Below, piece by piece: positions 8,366-17,126 of a stretch of 64,000 nt of DNA. This DNA is from CAYUYV01 sp964561475 (lineage in GTDB: Bacteria > Pseudomonadota > Alphaproteobacteria > JAJFIK01). Position 1 is the first letter of the stretch; every line of letters begins with the position of its first letter. The notes below the pieces were generated by a model, which ran no database searches, was not told the DNA's origin, and saw only the letters and a list, made by a program, of their open reading frames with translations. The DNA lies in assembly GCA_964561475.1 (NCBI GenBank), contig CAZLPU010000009.1, positions 17,927 through 81,926 of the forward strand, in the 5' to 3' direction. The position numbers and the translations under genes are program-made.

Positions 8366-9246
8366 GAACTCTCCGTCTGCGCGAGAGATGCCCGGTGAAG
8401 GGCATGGGCCACATCGGCCAAAGCGGGAAGGGGACGGCCTAGAAGCTCTTCCGCACGGGATACATCCAGGCCCAGGCTGTCCGCCCGGAGACTATCCAGA
8501 CTGCGCACGGAACCGAGGCGGGCATGGGGCAGGATCTTGCCGAACCGCACCCCGAGCGCCTGGACAAAGTCCGCCTTGCTGAACACTTCGCGGGAGGCGA
8601 CGTTCACGATGCCCCGGGCGCCCACATCGATGAGATCGATCATGGCTTCGCTCAGGGTGATCGCATCGATGGTGGAGGTGAAATAGTCCGTGAACAGGGT
8701 CACATGCCGGTCATTGACGATGGCATCCACGCACCATTCCGCGAAGGTCGGACGGTTCTGCCAGCCCCGGAAACCGGTAAAATTCGTGCGGATCACCAGA
8801 TGGTCCGGAGCGGTGCAGGCCAGGATTTCTCCCGCCCGCTTGCTCATGGCATAGGCGTTGACCGGGGTGACGGGCTCATCTTCCGCGTGGGGGCGCATGC
8901 CGTCGCCGGTGTAGAACTGGTCCGTGGAGATCTGTACCAGGAGGGTATCGGTCTCGCGGGCGAGCTTTGCCATGATCCCAGGTGCATGGGCGTTGACCGC
9001 ATGGGCAAGACCCGGATCGGCTTCGCAGGCGTCGATGTCCACCAGGGCTGCGGCGTTGATGGCCACATGGGGCTGGACCGCGTTCCACACCCGGGTAATG
9101 CTGGCCGGATCGGTCAGATCACAGACATGGGTGGTGTTGCGCCGGGCCGCCCCGATCATCTCCAGGCCCTGTGCCTGGCCGTCGGCCATAATAGCCCGGC
9201 CCAAGGTGCCCGTGGCGCCAAATACCAGAATGCGCGACAGTCCCAT
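8338..9246 (-). CDS. RmlD-like NAD(P)-dependent sugar-nucleotide reductase
   Basis: 302-residue SDR of the dTDP-4-dehydrorhamnose reductase type. The N-terminal motif LVFGATGTLGRAI binds NAD(P); INAAALVDIDACE and QISTDQFYTGDG, then YAMSKRAGE (the Tyr-x3-Lys catalytic pair) follow the RmlD pattern. There are no RmlA, B or C partners nearby; instead it heads the PseI-PseH genes with a 28-base overlap, so it probably works on the flagellar nonulosonate rather than on rhamnose. Start set at ATG 9246, six bases after AAGGGG; a GTG at 9267 is less likely. Confidence 0.78.
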   Translation of the reverse strand: MGLSRILVFGATGTLGRAIMADGQAQGLEMIGAARRNTTHVCDLTDPASITRVWNAVQPHVAINAAALVDIDACEADPGLAHAVNAHAPGIMAKLARETDTLLVQISTDQFYTGDGMRPHAEDEPVTPVNAYAMSKRAGEILACTAPDHLVIRTNFTGFRGWQNRPTFAEWCVDAIVNDRHVTLFTDYFTSTIDAITLSEAMIDLIDVGARGIVNVASREVFSKADFVQALGVRFGKILPHARLGSVRSLDSLRADSLGLDVSRAEELLGRPLPALADVAHALHRASLAQTESSWTTTRLSA

Positions 9247-9341
9247 TCCTGCCCCTTCCGTGAGCACCCGGACCGGCCACAGGCCGGACGGGCAAATGTT
9301 GCGATTAGGTGGAAGGCTGACGAAGGGCGGTCAATAAAGAG

Positions 9342-10940
9342 TTAAATGGAGTGAACAGAGGATGTCGGAGGATCCGGCGCCATGGACTGGACCCGCTGCC
9401 TGACCTCATCGAACACACTGTCCCAGTGGCCCGGTGATGGCGCGATCACGTCGTTGATCAGTGGTGCGAAGGCATCCTGCTCCAGACCGAGACAGGTCCA
9501 GGGCGCAACCGGCTGAAGCCGCAGCACCGGTGTGCCTGCTCCGGCGGCCTGATAGGCCACGGCGGTGGGGGCGGTGATCACCAGATCGAGCTGGCTGAGC
9601 AGCGCGGTGGCCCCGTCAATGTCGGCCTTCTGGTCCAGATGGGGCGGGCGGTGAAGGGGGACGCCGGCACCGGTCTCGAAGGCGGAATGCTCATCTGTAT
9701 CCAGATCGTACTGAACGGCCACAATCGGTCCGGGGAGGGTGCGGGCGAGTTCGGTCCAGCACGAAAGGGGGGCATAGTGACCGGCCCGCAGGCCCGTGCG
9801 CTTGCCGCTGCGCCAGCACAGACCGATCCGGGGCCGGTGGTCGGGGGTGAGGCTGGCCAGCCACGCGCCCCAATGGGCCCGTTGGCGCGGGTCCGTGGAA
9901 AGATAGGCTTGGCGCGGACGAAGGCTCGGGGTCTCCGGCCAGAACAGACCGGGCAGATCCCCGAGCATGACTGCCCAGTGGGCCGCCTGCGCACCGCCAA
10001 GCCAGTCATAGGAGATGTGCCAGGCATCCGGCCGGTCCTCCAGGTGCCAGCCTTCGATCCGCATCTGGGAAAAGCTCCGGGAGAGGAGGGGGGCAAGGCG
10101 AGGCTCGCAGTCCATGGCAACACCGATATGGTCCGTAGAGGTCCTTTCAAGGAGCGCGGGCAGAAGGGCCGCGAACATGAGCTGATCGCCCACCCCCTGT
10201 TCTCCCATCACCAGAAGGGGGCGGCCCTTGAGGGGCTGTCCACGCCAGTGCTTGAGCCGGTGGAGACGCTGGACCGGGCGCTCCGCTGCCTTGTGCCGCC
10301 AGGAATAATCGCGCCAGCCCTCGGCAAGCCGTCCGGCCTGGAGGAGGGCGAGGGCCCGGTTCAGCCGCATCTGCGGCGCTTTGGGCGCCAGGTGGACGGC
10401 TCTGTCGTAGCCCTCCAGGGCGTGATCCAGGCGGCCCTCTTCCAGATCCAGGTCGGCGAGACTGGCAAGGGCCGCGCCATACTCCGGGTCAAGACGGAGG
10501 GCTTCCTCGAAAAAGGTTCGTGCGGTGGCCCGGTCTTCCAGGTCTCTCATGGCATTGGCGAGGGAGAGCCACAGGTCAGGGTGATCCGGCGCCCCGTGGA
10601 TCGCCTGTTTCAGCAGGCTGACGGCCTCGTCCGGACGGCCTGCCTCTCGGCAGGTGTTGGAAAGATTGACAATGGCTTTCCGGCGGCCCGGGTCCCGGGC
10701 CAGGACATTGCGATAGAACCCGATGGCCGGTTCATGGAGGCCCATGCGCCGCGCGGTGTTGGCGAGCTGGAACAGGGTTTCGCAGTCATCGGGACTGTGC
10801 GCGAGGGCCGCTTCGAAGTGCCCGATGGCATCCTGAAGCCGGCCCTGGCGGACCAGGGCCATGCCGGTGCGCCGAAGCCTGTCAGCCTTTCCTGGTCCTG
10901 AAGGTCTTTTTGCGAACGCTTTTTGCCCCATGGGCTCCAT
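9342..10940 (-). CDS. TPR protein with C-terminal glycosyltransferase-like domain, candidate flagellin glycosyltransferase (FlmG-like)
   Basis: 532 residues. Residues about 20-230 hold five to six TPR units (for example ALVRQGRLQDAIGHFEAAL, then ATARTFFEEALRLDPEYGAALA). The C-terminal half has the signature LLVMGEQGVGDQLMFAALLPALL near residue 245 and LDLVITAPTAVAYQAAGAGTPVL near residue 450, typical of TPR-linked GT-B glycosyltransferases. Caulobacter FlmG has this TPR-plus-GT architecture and transfers pseudaminic acid to flagellins, the TPR part binding the flagellin. Position upstream of the nonulosonate operon and near flagellin supports the same job; this is inference. A second ATG at 10931 is a possible start. 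Confidence 0.75.
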   Translation of the reverse strand: MEPMGQKAFAKRPSGPGKADRLRRTGMALVRQGRLQDAIGHFEAALAHSPDDCETLFQLANTARRMGLHEPAIGFYRNVLARDPGRRKAIVNLSNTCREAGRPDEAVSLLKQAIHGAPDHPDLWLSLANAMRDLEDRATARTFFEEALRLDPEYGAALASLADLDLEEGRLDHALEGYDRAVHLAPKAPQMRLNRALALLQAGRLAEGWRDYSWRHKAAERPVQRLHRLKHWRGQPLKGRPLLVMGEQGVGDQLMFAALLPALLERTSTDHIGVAMDCEPRLAPLLSRSFSQMRIEGWHLEDRPDAWHISYDWLGGAQAAHWAVMLGDLPGLFWPETPSLRPRQAYLSTDPRQRAHWGAWLASLTPDHRPRIGLCWRSGKRTGLRAGHYAPLSCWTELARTLPGPIVAVQYDLDTDEHSAFETGAGVPLHRPPHLDQKADIDGATALLSQLDLVITAPTAVAYQAAGAGTPVLRLQPVAPWTCLGLEQDAFAPLINDVIAPSPGHWDSVFDEVRQRVQSMAPDPPTSSVHSI

Positions 10941-11012
10941 CCCTGCCGGTCCTGTGATGGGCCAGGACCGTGGGGCAGGGATGCTTACAGGGGCTTAAGA
11001 CGGATCTGACGG

Positions 11013-11783
11013 TCAGCCCAGGGACTCGTCGTGCATGTCGCGCCAGTAGTCGAACATGATGTAGCCGATGGCGATGATCGCGACGAAGGCAAAGATCAGA
11101 TAGACATGGGGCGGCGTGTTCAGCAGAAATTCGATGGCGGACCGGATGGCCGGGTTGTTCGGATTCAACAGGTCCACAAGGCGGGCGAATTCCTGAATGA
11201 AAGCGATGACAGAGGCCACACCGGCCACCACGGCGCTGAAAATCGTCCGGCTGCGCAGGGTGCCCCGGGATCTGGGTGACGGGTGTTCATAGGGCGGCAC
11301 GATCCGGCCCTGGCCGTTCAATTCGACGGGGGCAAGAAACAGGGCGATCTCTGCGGCCCGGCGGCTGGTGAGGGCGGGCAGGGGCGTGTCCGGATCGCCG
11401 TCATCGGTCCGGCTCCACCAGAAGAACGCCTGGGCGGCGGCATTGCGCGCCCCCTGATTGAGCCTTTTGAGCACCGTGGAGCCGCAGAAGGAGTCCTGCC
11501 CGATATTGAAGGCCAGGGACACCAGGGCACTGAATTCGTTTTCATTAAGGGGGACGGTTACGGCGTTGCGGACCATGTCCTCGGCAATGGCGAGATCGGC
11601 CTCGAAAAGAGTCTCGGCCTCGTCCGCGCCAATGGTCTGCCCCTGGGCCGCGGTGCTGGTGTGGCCAAACCCCACCACCCATGCGCCTCCAGGTTCCAGA
11701 TCCGCCTCTAGGCCCACCCATTCAAATTGGCGAATGATCTGACGACCAAGGTCATTGGTCCGTAAGGCCGCATTGGCATCCAT
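11013..11783 (-). CDS. Membrane-anchored GH24 (phage-type) lysozyme-like protein
   Basis: 256 residues from an ATG preceded by GGAGAG. The N-terminal 150 residues resemble phage muramidases: FEWVGLEADLEPGGAWVVGFGHT, then LNENEFSALVSLAFNIGQDSFCGSTVL. Compared with the T4/P22 triad Glu-(8)-Asp-(5)-Thr, Glu is kept but Asp is Glu and Thr is Val. The C-terminal part has a hydrophobic stretch (about residues 178-205) and a second clear membrane helix (about 225-248, YLIFAFVAIIAIGYIMF). It lies among flagellar genes with no phage neighbours, so it may be a domesticated peptidoglycan enzyme that opens the wall for the flagellum; this is inference. Confidence 0.75.
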   Translation of the reverse strand: MDANAALRTNDLGRQIIRQFEWVGLEADLEPGGAWVVGFGHTSTAAQGQTIGADEAETLFEADLAIAEDMVRNAVTVPLNENEFSALVSLAFNIGQDSFCGSTVLKRLNQGARNAAAQAFFWWSRTDDGDPDTPLPALTSRRAAEIALFLAPVELNGQGRIVPPYEHPSPRSRGTLRSRTIFSAVVAGVASVIAFIQEFARLVDLLNPNNPAIRSAIEFLLNTPPHVYLIFAFVAIIAIGYIMFDYWRDMHDESLG

Positions 11784-11900
11784 TCCCGCTCTCCTCTCGC
11801 CCCGCATCGTATGGTTGCCGGACAGTAACAGGATTATGCCGCCCGCCAAGTCCAGCAGTCTTTTTGTATCGTCGACCCTCGGCGCTGACGGCGGGAAGTC

Positions 11901-11916
11901 TTAACCGGGGCTTAGC
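11901..11916 (+). promoter_or_regulatory. CtrA-like box upstream of the SBBP gene
   Basis: TTAA-CCGGGGC-TTAGC fits the CtrA consensus TTAA-N7-TTAAC with one mismatch. It lies between the lysozyme gene and the divergent SBBP-repeat gene, 79 bases before the latter's ATG. Confidence 0.6.
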
Positions 11917-11994
11917 CGCTTTCTGCCATGCTTGATCGGTGTTGATAGGGGCCCGGAGACCGGGAACCCTGGCCGGGCGGAGGAGGAGGCTGGC

Positions 11995-14763
11995 ATGACT
12001 GAGTTCCTGCCGGTGATCGGCCTTGATGCGAACCTGCTCACGGGGTGGTATGACGCGAAGCGGCTGAACGCGACCATTGGGACCGCGCGCCAGACCGTGT
12101 CTGCCCAGAACACCGCCACCACACGGGACAATGACAGTGCCCGGGGGCCGACGGATACGGTGCCCCCCTGGCTCGACATTGATAGCCTGCCGAGCCCCGA
12201 CGAAAAGCTGCGCAACGCCCTGGCGACCACGACCTTCATCAACGAGAAATCGTCCGCCCTCGGCGGGGGGGATATCCATCCCGATCACCGCAAGCTGTTT
12301 GCGATCTATAAGGGACTGGATACGCTCCAGGCTATTGCCGGTCATGCGGCGAATGAGGATACTTCGGCCCTTCTGCTGCGGGGGCTGGACCGGCGCTTCC
12401 AGGACGGTCTCAGTGAAGTTCTGACCTATATCGATAATCTCGATACGGCTGATTTTGAATTGACCGCCGGCGCCAAGCGCAAACAGGCGGATGGAGAGAT
12501 CGCCGTTCCCCGCACCCTGTCCCAGTTCACCGGTCCGCCGGTACATTTTTCCTCCATCAACGATCCGATGGCCGGGCTGGCCGGGACGGAGCAATTCACC
12601 GTTTCCGTCACCAAAAGCGGCGTGACCACCGCTGTCGCCATGGATCTGAGCGAGATTTCGGGCGATCTCACCCTCGATGCGGTGGTGGAGCATATGAACG
12701 GCAAGATGGAGGCCGCTGGCATGGTCTCCCGGTTCGATCGGGAACGGATTCTGCGGGAGACCGATGAAGTCGAAGACGACGAGGCCGATCCTAAGCCCCC
12801 GCCGGACAGTTTCGGCCTCGTGATCAAAGGGGTGAGCACGGAAGCTCTGTCCTTTTCCGCCAGCAATGCCACGGCGATGGTCCGGGTGGCGGGTGTATCG
12901 GGCACCGGCAACCGGGAGGCGGGCCAGCTTCTCGGCTTCACCGGGATCGACAGCGCCACGCCCCAAATTGACGGCGGTCCTCGTATCGAGCCGGAGGAAC
13001 AGGGGGATGAGGAACAGGATACCAGTGTCCAGGCCCAGGCATCGGCGACGGACAGTCAGGGCAACACCTATGTGACGGGCACAACCCGTGTGGATCTGGG
13101 CAATGGGGCTCCCCTGGGGGAGACCGATGCGTTCATCTCGAAATATGCCTCCACGGGGCAGTTGCTCTGGACCCGGAGCTTAGGCGCATCCGATGACGCT
13201 TCGGCCCAGGCCATCGCCATCGATCAGGATGACAACGTCATCGTGGCCGGACAGGTGACCGGCGATGCGGTGACCGGCGCCCTGGGCGGTGGCAAGGATG
13301 CCTTCGTCACCAAGCTCGATTCCCGGGGGCAGACCCTCTTTACCCGTCAGGTCTCGCCCACCTCCGATGACGGCGCCCTGGGCCTTGCCACCGGAACCGA
13401 TGGCAGCATCTATGTTACGGGGTACACCAACAGCGCCCTGGCATCCGGATTGACCCATGGCGGCGGGACCGATGGCACGCTGACGAAACTCGATGCCGGT
13501 GGCGCACTGGTCTACCAGCGCCAGTTCGGCGGAGCCGGCAATGACCGGGCCGGACAGGTGGCGGTCGCCCAGGATGGCAATCTGATTGTCGCGTCCGTGG
13601 AGGATGGCAAGGGTGTGGTGCGCAAGTTCAGCGAGACCGATCCCACCGCGGCCCCCCTGTGGGAGATCACCCTGGGGGATCTGAACGGCGGTCAGATCGG
13701 GGCCCTGGCCGTGGACGGCGGCACGGTCTATGTGGCGGGGGGCACCCGGGCAGGAGGCTTGACCGCTGGCGGCACGGCCACGGAATTGGGCAGTTACAAC
13801 GACGCCAGGGACGGGTTCTTTACCCGGATCAATGATGCAGGCGCGACGGCTGCGGCCCAATACACCCAGTATGTGGGCACGGGCGCATCCGACGACATTC
13901 ACACCCTTGCCGTTCACAATGGGGATGTGATCCTGGGGGGCGATACCCAGGGAGCGCTGAATGGCGGAGATCTGAGGGGAACGAAGGACGGTTTCATTGC
14001 CCGGTATGGTGCTGACGGTACCCATATGTGGACGGAGCAATATGGCGGACGAGAGAAGATGGCATCCGCCCGGTCGATCACAGTGGAGGACCAGGGGCGT
14101 TCCGTCCTCGATGTTCTGGGTCTGCCCAAGGGTGAAATCGATTATGGCCAGGCCCGCACCGTGACCGCCCATGGACCCGTGCGCGCCGGGCAATACTTCT
14201 CCGTCGCAGTGGACGGGGGCAGGCCGGAAAAGATCACCATCGAGGCGGATGACACCATGCGGGAGCTGGCCCGCAAGGTAGAGAATGTCCTCCTGCTGAA
14301 AGGGGAGGCCCGTGTCCGGCGCACGAGCGAAGGAGACCGGCTACGCATTGAGGGCGCGGAGAATGTGCGTATCGAACTGATCCCCGGTGAAGGCAATGAC
14401 GATGCCTTGAGAGGTCTGGGGCTTGCGGCGGGCACCATCGTCAATGACGGCAGTCTTCTGGACGGGGACGATGAGGAAGATCCGAACGCGCCCCTGTTTT
14501 TCGGTCTTGGCCTGGAACGCAACCTGGACCTGACCAATCGCACGGATGCGACCCATGCCAACAAGGTGATTCTCGATTCCCTCGCTGCCCTGCGCAAGGC
14601 TTTCAACACCTTGACCCGGGATCCGGAACTGGATGCACTGCTGAAGGAAGGGGCCAAGCTGTCAGGCCCTGTGCCCGCCCATATTCAGGGGCAGTTGGCC
14701 AATTACCAGGCGGGGCTGGACCGGCTGCTCGGCGGCGGACCGACCGTCGGCGGACTGTTCTGA
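11995..14763 (+). CDS. Large SBBP beta-propeller protein with flagellar-type motifs (possibly FlaEY-like)
   Basis: 922 residues; start fixed by GGAGGAGGAGG just before the ATG. The central part (about residues 340-700) is a run of SBBP-type repeats, such as DAFISKYASTGQLLWTRSLG, DAFVTKLDSRGQTLFTRQ and DGFIARYGADGTHMWTEQYGG, alternating with segments of the IYVTGYT type, as expected for a beta-propeller. Flanking segments resemble the flagellin/hook-cap IN motif (QYFSVAVDGGRPEKITIEADDTMRELARKVEN). No signal peptide is visible, so export by the flagellar secretion system is conceivable. It is flanked by flagellar genes and a CtrA-like box. From memory Caulobacter FlaEY is a large flagellin-related protein of this sort; that match needs a search. 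Confidence 0.6.
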   Translation: MTEFLPVIGLDANLLTGWYDAKRLNATIGTARQTVSAQNTATTRDNDSARGPTDTVPPWLDIDSLPSPDEKLRNALATTTFINEKSSALGGGDIHPDHRKLFAIYKGLDTLQAIAGHAANEDTSALLLRGLDRRFQDGLSEVLTYIDNLDTADFELTAGAKRKQADGEIAVPRTLSQFTGPPVHFSSINDPMAGLAGTEQFTVSVTKSGVTTAVAMDLSEISGDLTLDAVVEHMNGKMEAAGMVSRFDRERILRETDEVEDDEADPKPPPDSFGLVIKGVSTEALSFSASNATAMVRVAGVSGTGNREAGQLLGFTGIDSATPQIDGGPRIEPEEQGDEEQDTSVQAQASATDSQGNTYVTGTTRVDLGNGAPLGETDAFISKYASTGQLLWTRSLGASDDASAQAIAIDQDDNVIVAGQVTGDAVTGALGGGKDAFVTKLDSRGQTLFTRQVSPTSDDGALGLATGTDGSIYVTGYTNSALASGLTHGGGTDGTLTKLDAGGALVYQRQFGGAGNDRAGQVAVAQDGNLIVASVEDGKGVVRKFSETDPTAAPLWEITLGDLNGGQIGALAVDGGTVYVAGGTRAGGLTAGGTATELGSYNDARDGFFTRINDAGATAAAQYTQYVGTGASDDIHTLAVHNGDVILGGDTQGALNGGDLRGTKDGFIARYGADGTHMWTEQYGGREKMASARSITVEDQGRSVLDVLGLPKGEIDYGQARTVTAHGPVRAGQYFSVAVDGGRPEKITIEADDTMRELARKVENVLLLKGEARVRRTSEGDRLRIEGAENVRIELIPGEGNDDALRGLGLAAGTIVNDGSLLDGDDEEDPNAPLFFGLGLERNLDLTNRTDATHANKVILDSLAALRKAFNTLTRDPELDALLKEGAKLSGPVPAHIQGQLANYQAGLDRLLGGGPTVGGLF

Positions 14764-14786
14764 AGCCTCGGATTTTCCGGTATTCC

Positions 14787-15236
14787 TTACACCACCTGGT
14801 TCAGGGCAAGGGCGGCGGGCTTGGCGGTCTGGGTGGCCCGCAGGGCGGCATTCTTGCCGTAGCCGGTGACCGTGCGTGTCTTCTCATGGGCCTGTTCGGC
14901 AACGGATTTCAGCATGCCCTCGCTCACGGTCCGCATGGCCGACAGGAGCCGGTCATGGGCGGCGAGGACCTCCCGGAAGCGGGCGGTCATGGTCTTGAAG
15001 GTGGCGAGGACAGCGGGTTTTGCCGACGCGATCAAGGATCGGTCCTTGCCGATCAGTGCCATTTCCTGGGTGTAGACCGCGGAGAGTTTGTTCCGTTCGG
15101 CGGCATGGCTGGTAATGTCGCCGGGCCGACGTTCTTTCAACAGACTGATTTCGGTCTCAAGCATGGCCGTCAGCCGTTCGGTCAGGATGGTGAGCTGTTC
15201 CACCCGGTCGGTGGCGTCCCGCGCGGCGATGGGCAT
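14787..15236 (-). CDS. FlgN-like flagellar protein (chaperone candidate)
   Basis: 149 residues, almost all helical: VEQLTILTERLTAMLETEISLLKERRPGDI is the common N-terminal pattern of FlgN-like export chaperones. The ATG lies one base after the flgJ stop and follows AGGAGA, so it is the third gene of flgI-flgJ-flgN. This order is common in alphaproteobacteria, where the gene has also been named flbY. Role as a chaperone for hook-associated proteins is by analogy. Confidence 0.6.
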   Translation of the reverse strand: MPIAARDATDRVEQLTILTERLTAMLETEISLLKERRPGDITSHAAERNKLSAVYTQEMALIGKDRSLIASAKPAVLATFKTMTARFREVLAAHDRLLSAMRTVSEGMLKSVAEQAHEKTRTVTGYGKNAALRATQTAKPAALALNQVV

Positions 15237-15237
15237 G

Positions 15238-15591
15238 TCAAATCTCCTGGTAGCGCTGAAGTTCGGTCATGATCTGGTCCGCAAGGCCGATACCGCCCTG
15301 GGAGGTCATGGCCTTGGTGTGTTCCTGGATCAGCAGGGAGCGGAACATGGCCTCGCCCTGTCCGCCCCCGAAAGGCCCGTCGGTCTTGATGCCCTGGTAC
15401 AGGGTTTCAAATACGGTGGACAGAAACTGGGCCTCGAACTCCTCAGCCGCTGCCCTGGCCTTGTCCTTGGACTGGATGGCGCCGCCGGTCATGCGATTGG
15501 CAAGGGCCGCCATCCGGTCTTCACGGGAGGCGCTGGAAAGGGCCGCGCCTGAATGGGGTATGGCCGGTGAGAGAAGGGTGCTCGTGTCCAT
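15238..15591 (-). CDS. flgJ: FlgJ-type rod-binding protein (without muramidase domain)
   Basis: 117 residues, equal to the N-terminal rod-binding domain of FlgJ: AAEEFEAQFLSTVFETLY, then GGGQGEAMFRSLLIQEHTKAM. The C-terminal peptidoglycan hydrolase domain of enterobacterial FlgJ is absent, as is usual in alphaproteobacteria, so wall opening for rod growth needs another enzyme. GGAG precedes the ATG. It follows flgI by 33 bases. Confidence 0.85.
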   Translation of the reverse strand: MDTSTLLSPAIPHSGAALSSASREDRMAALANRMTGGAIQSKDKARAAAEEFEAQFLSTVFETLYQGIKTDGPFGGGQGEAMFRSLLIQEHTKAMTSQGGIGLADQIMTELQRYQEI

Positions 15592-15624
15592 GGGTTGCTC
15601 CGGTCCGGTCGACAGGTAGGATGA

Positions 15625-16770
15625 TCAGTGAACCACCAGGTCCGCATGAAGGGCACCCGCTTCCTTGACGCTTTGCAGGATTTCCATCATGTCCCGGGGG
15701 CCGATGCCCAGGGCATTCAATCCGTCCACGAGCATCTGCAAGGTGACAGCTTCCTTCATGACAGTGAGTTTCCGGTCACTGCCTGTATCCACTTCGATAT
15801 TGGTGCGCGGTACGGTGACGGTCTCGCCGTTCGGGGAAAAGGGCTCCGGCTGACTGACCAGGGGTGTTTCAGTGACCCGGATGGTGAGATTGCCCTGGGC
15901 AATGGCGACGGTGCTGACCCGCACCGCATCGCTCATGACGATGGTGCCGGATTGTTCATTGATCACGACACGGGCGCGCAGATCCGGGCGCACTTCCAAC
16001 TGCTCGATATCCGTCATCAGGGCCACCATATCGCCCTTGTATCCGTCGGGGAGGGTGAGCCGGACATTGGTCGGATCCAGGGCCTGGGCGGCACCTTCAC
16101 CCAGATAGGCATTGATCGCCTTGCTCATGCGCCGGGCGGTGGTGAGGTCGGGGTTGCGCAGGGACAGGCGCAGATGCCGCCGGTTGGCGAGATCAAAGCT
16201 GATTTCCCGTTCCACGATGGCACCGTTGGGGATCCGTCCGCTGGTGGTGACATTGGACTTGACGTTCGCCCCATCTCCGCTCACGGAAAATCCGCCTACG
16301 GTGACCGCTCCCTGGGCCACGGCGTAGACCTGGCCATCAGCGCCGCGCAGGGGCGTGACCAGAAGCTGGCCGCCGAGGAGACTGCTTGAATCGCCCAAAG
16401 TGGAAACGGTGATGTCGATCCGGTTGCCCTGGACCGCGAAGGGGGGCAACTGGGCGGTGACCAGAACGGCGGCGACATTCTTGGTATTGATGTTCTCGCC
16501 CCTGGTGTTCACGCCGAGCTGTTCCAGCATGGCCTCAAGGCTCTGGCGGGTGAACGCGCTGTTGCGCAGGGAATCGCCGGTGCCATCGAGACCGACCACG
16601 ATGCCGTAACCAATGAGATGGTTGTTCCGGATCCCTTCAAATTCCGCGATGTCCTTGATGCGGGAGGCCTTGGCAAGATCCGCGGGCAGGAGAAGCACAC
16701 CCAGGGCGATGATCGCTGCCAGCCAGACCGGCCGCACCATGACCGCCCACCATTCGCCCCGATCCATCAT
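15625..16770 (-). CDS. flgI: Flagellar P-ring protein FlgI
   Basis: 381 residues including a Sec signal peptide (hydrophobic LAAIIALGVLLLPADLAKA). Builds the P ring around the distal rod in the peptidoglycan layer. Signatures: SRIKDIAEFEGIRNNHLIGYGIVVGLDGTGD, GENINTKNVAAVLVTAQLP and the C-terminal LVDGLNALGIGPRDMMEILQ. Length fits the family. Start at ATG 16770 with AGGGGA 8 bases upstream; an internal ATG at 16740 is possible. First gene of flgI-flgJ-flgN behind a sigma-54 promoter. Confidence 0.95.
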   Translation of the reverse strand: MMDRGEWWAVMVRPVWLAAIIALGVLLLPADLAKASRIKDIAEFEGIRNNHLIGYGIVVGLDGTGDSLRNSAFTRQSLEAMLEQLGVNTRGENINTKNVAAVLVTAQLPPFAVQGNRIDITVSTLGDSSSLLGGQLLVTPLRGADGQVYAVAQGAVTVGGFSVSGDGANVKSNVTTSGRIPNGAIVEREISFDLANRRHLRLSLRNPDLTTARRMSKAINAYLGEGAAQALDPTNVRLTLPDGYKGDMVALMTDIEQLEVRPDLRARVVINEQSGTIVMSDAVRVSTVAIAQGNLTIRVTETPLVSQPEPFSPNGETVTVPRTNIEVDTGSDRKLTVMKEAVTLQMLVDGLNALGIGPRDMMEILQSVKEAGALHADLVVH

Positions 16771-16811
16771 GGTTTCAATCCCCTGGCGCTGTTGACCCGG
16801 ACCAGGGAATT

Positions 16812-16826
16812 GCGAAGGACGTGCCA
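16812..16826 (-). promoter_or_regulatory. Sigma-54 promoter of the flgI operon
   Basis: Read on the minus strand, TGGCACGTCCTTCGC matches TGGCACG-N4-TTGC with one mismatch and the exact 10-base GG-GC spacing. It lies about 42 bases before the flgI ATG. Confidence 0.8.
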
Positions 16827-16938
16827 GGGCCGCGATCGGCGGATTACCAGGGTTTTCCAGGGGGCACGGGGGCGCGGGCTTGAGCCGGGGGGAACGATCT
16901 GCCCGGCGATCGGGCCGTCCGGGGGGCAGGAATTGCCG

Positions 16939-16968
16939 CCGGGACCTGGGAGGCCGGGACCTGGGAGG
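16939..16968. repeat. Perfect 15-bp tandem duplication
   Basis: CCGGGACCTGGGAGG occurs twice back to back between flgI and the G8-RTX gene. The rest of this 356-base gap (16771-17126) holds the sigma-54 promoter of flgI; I see no certain promoter for the G8 gene. Confidence 0.9.
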
Positions 16969-17126
16969 AAGGGCATGGTGTGCAATGAGGCGCTTGGCGG
17001 CGGATCAACGAATAAAAGCATTGTAACTCGGTTGCGGCTCCCGGATCCCATAATTCTCTAGGCTGTGCATCTGCGACCCCATCCAAATGCGCTCCCAGAG
17101 GCGCGGTTCCGAGGGACGATTACGAT

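Noticed and set aside
10984..10998. TTAC-N6-TTAAG upstream of the TPR-glycosyltransferase and a similar TTAG-N6-TTAAA near 31229 as CtrA boxes
   Set aside because: Spacing is 6 instead of 7 bases between half-sites.
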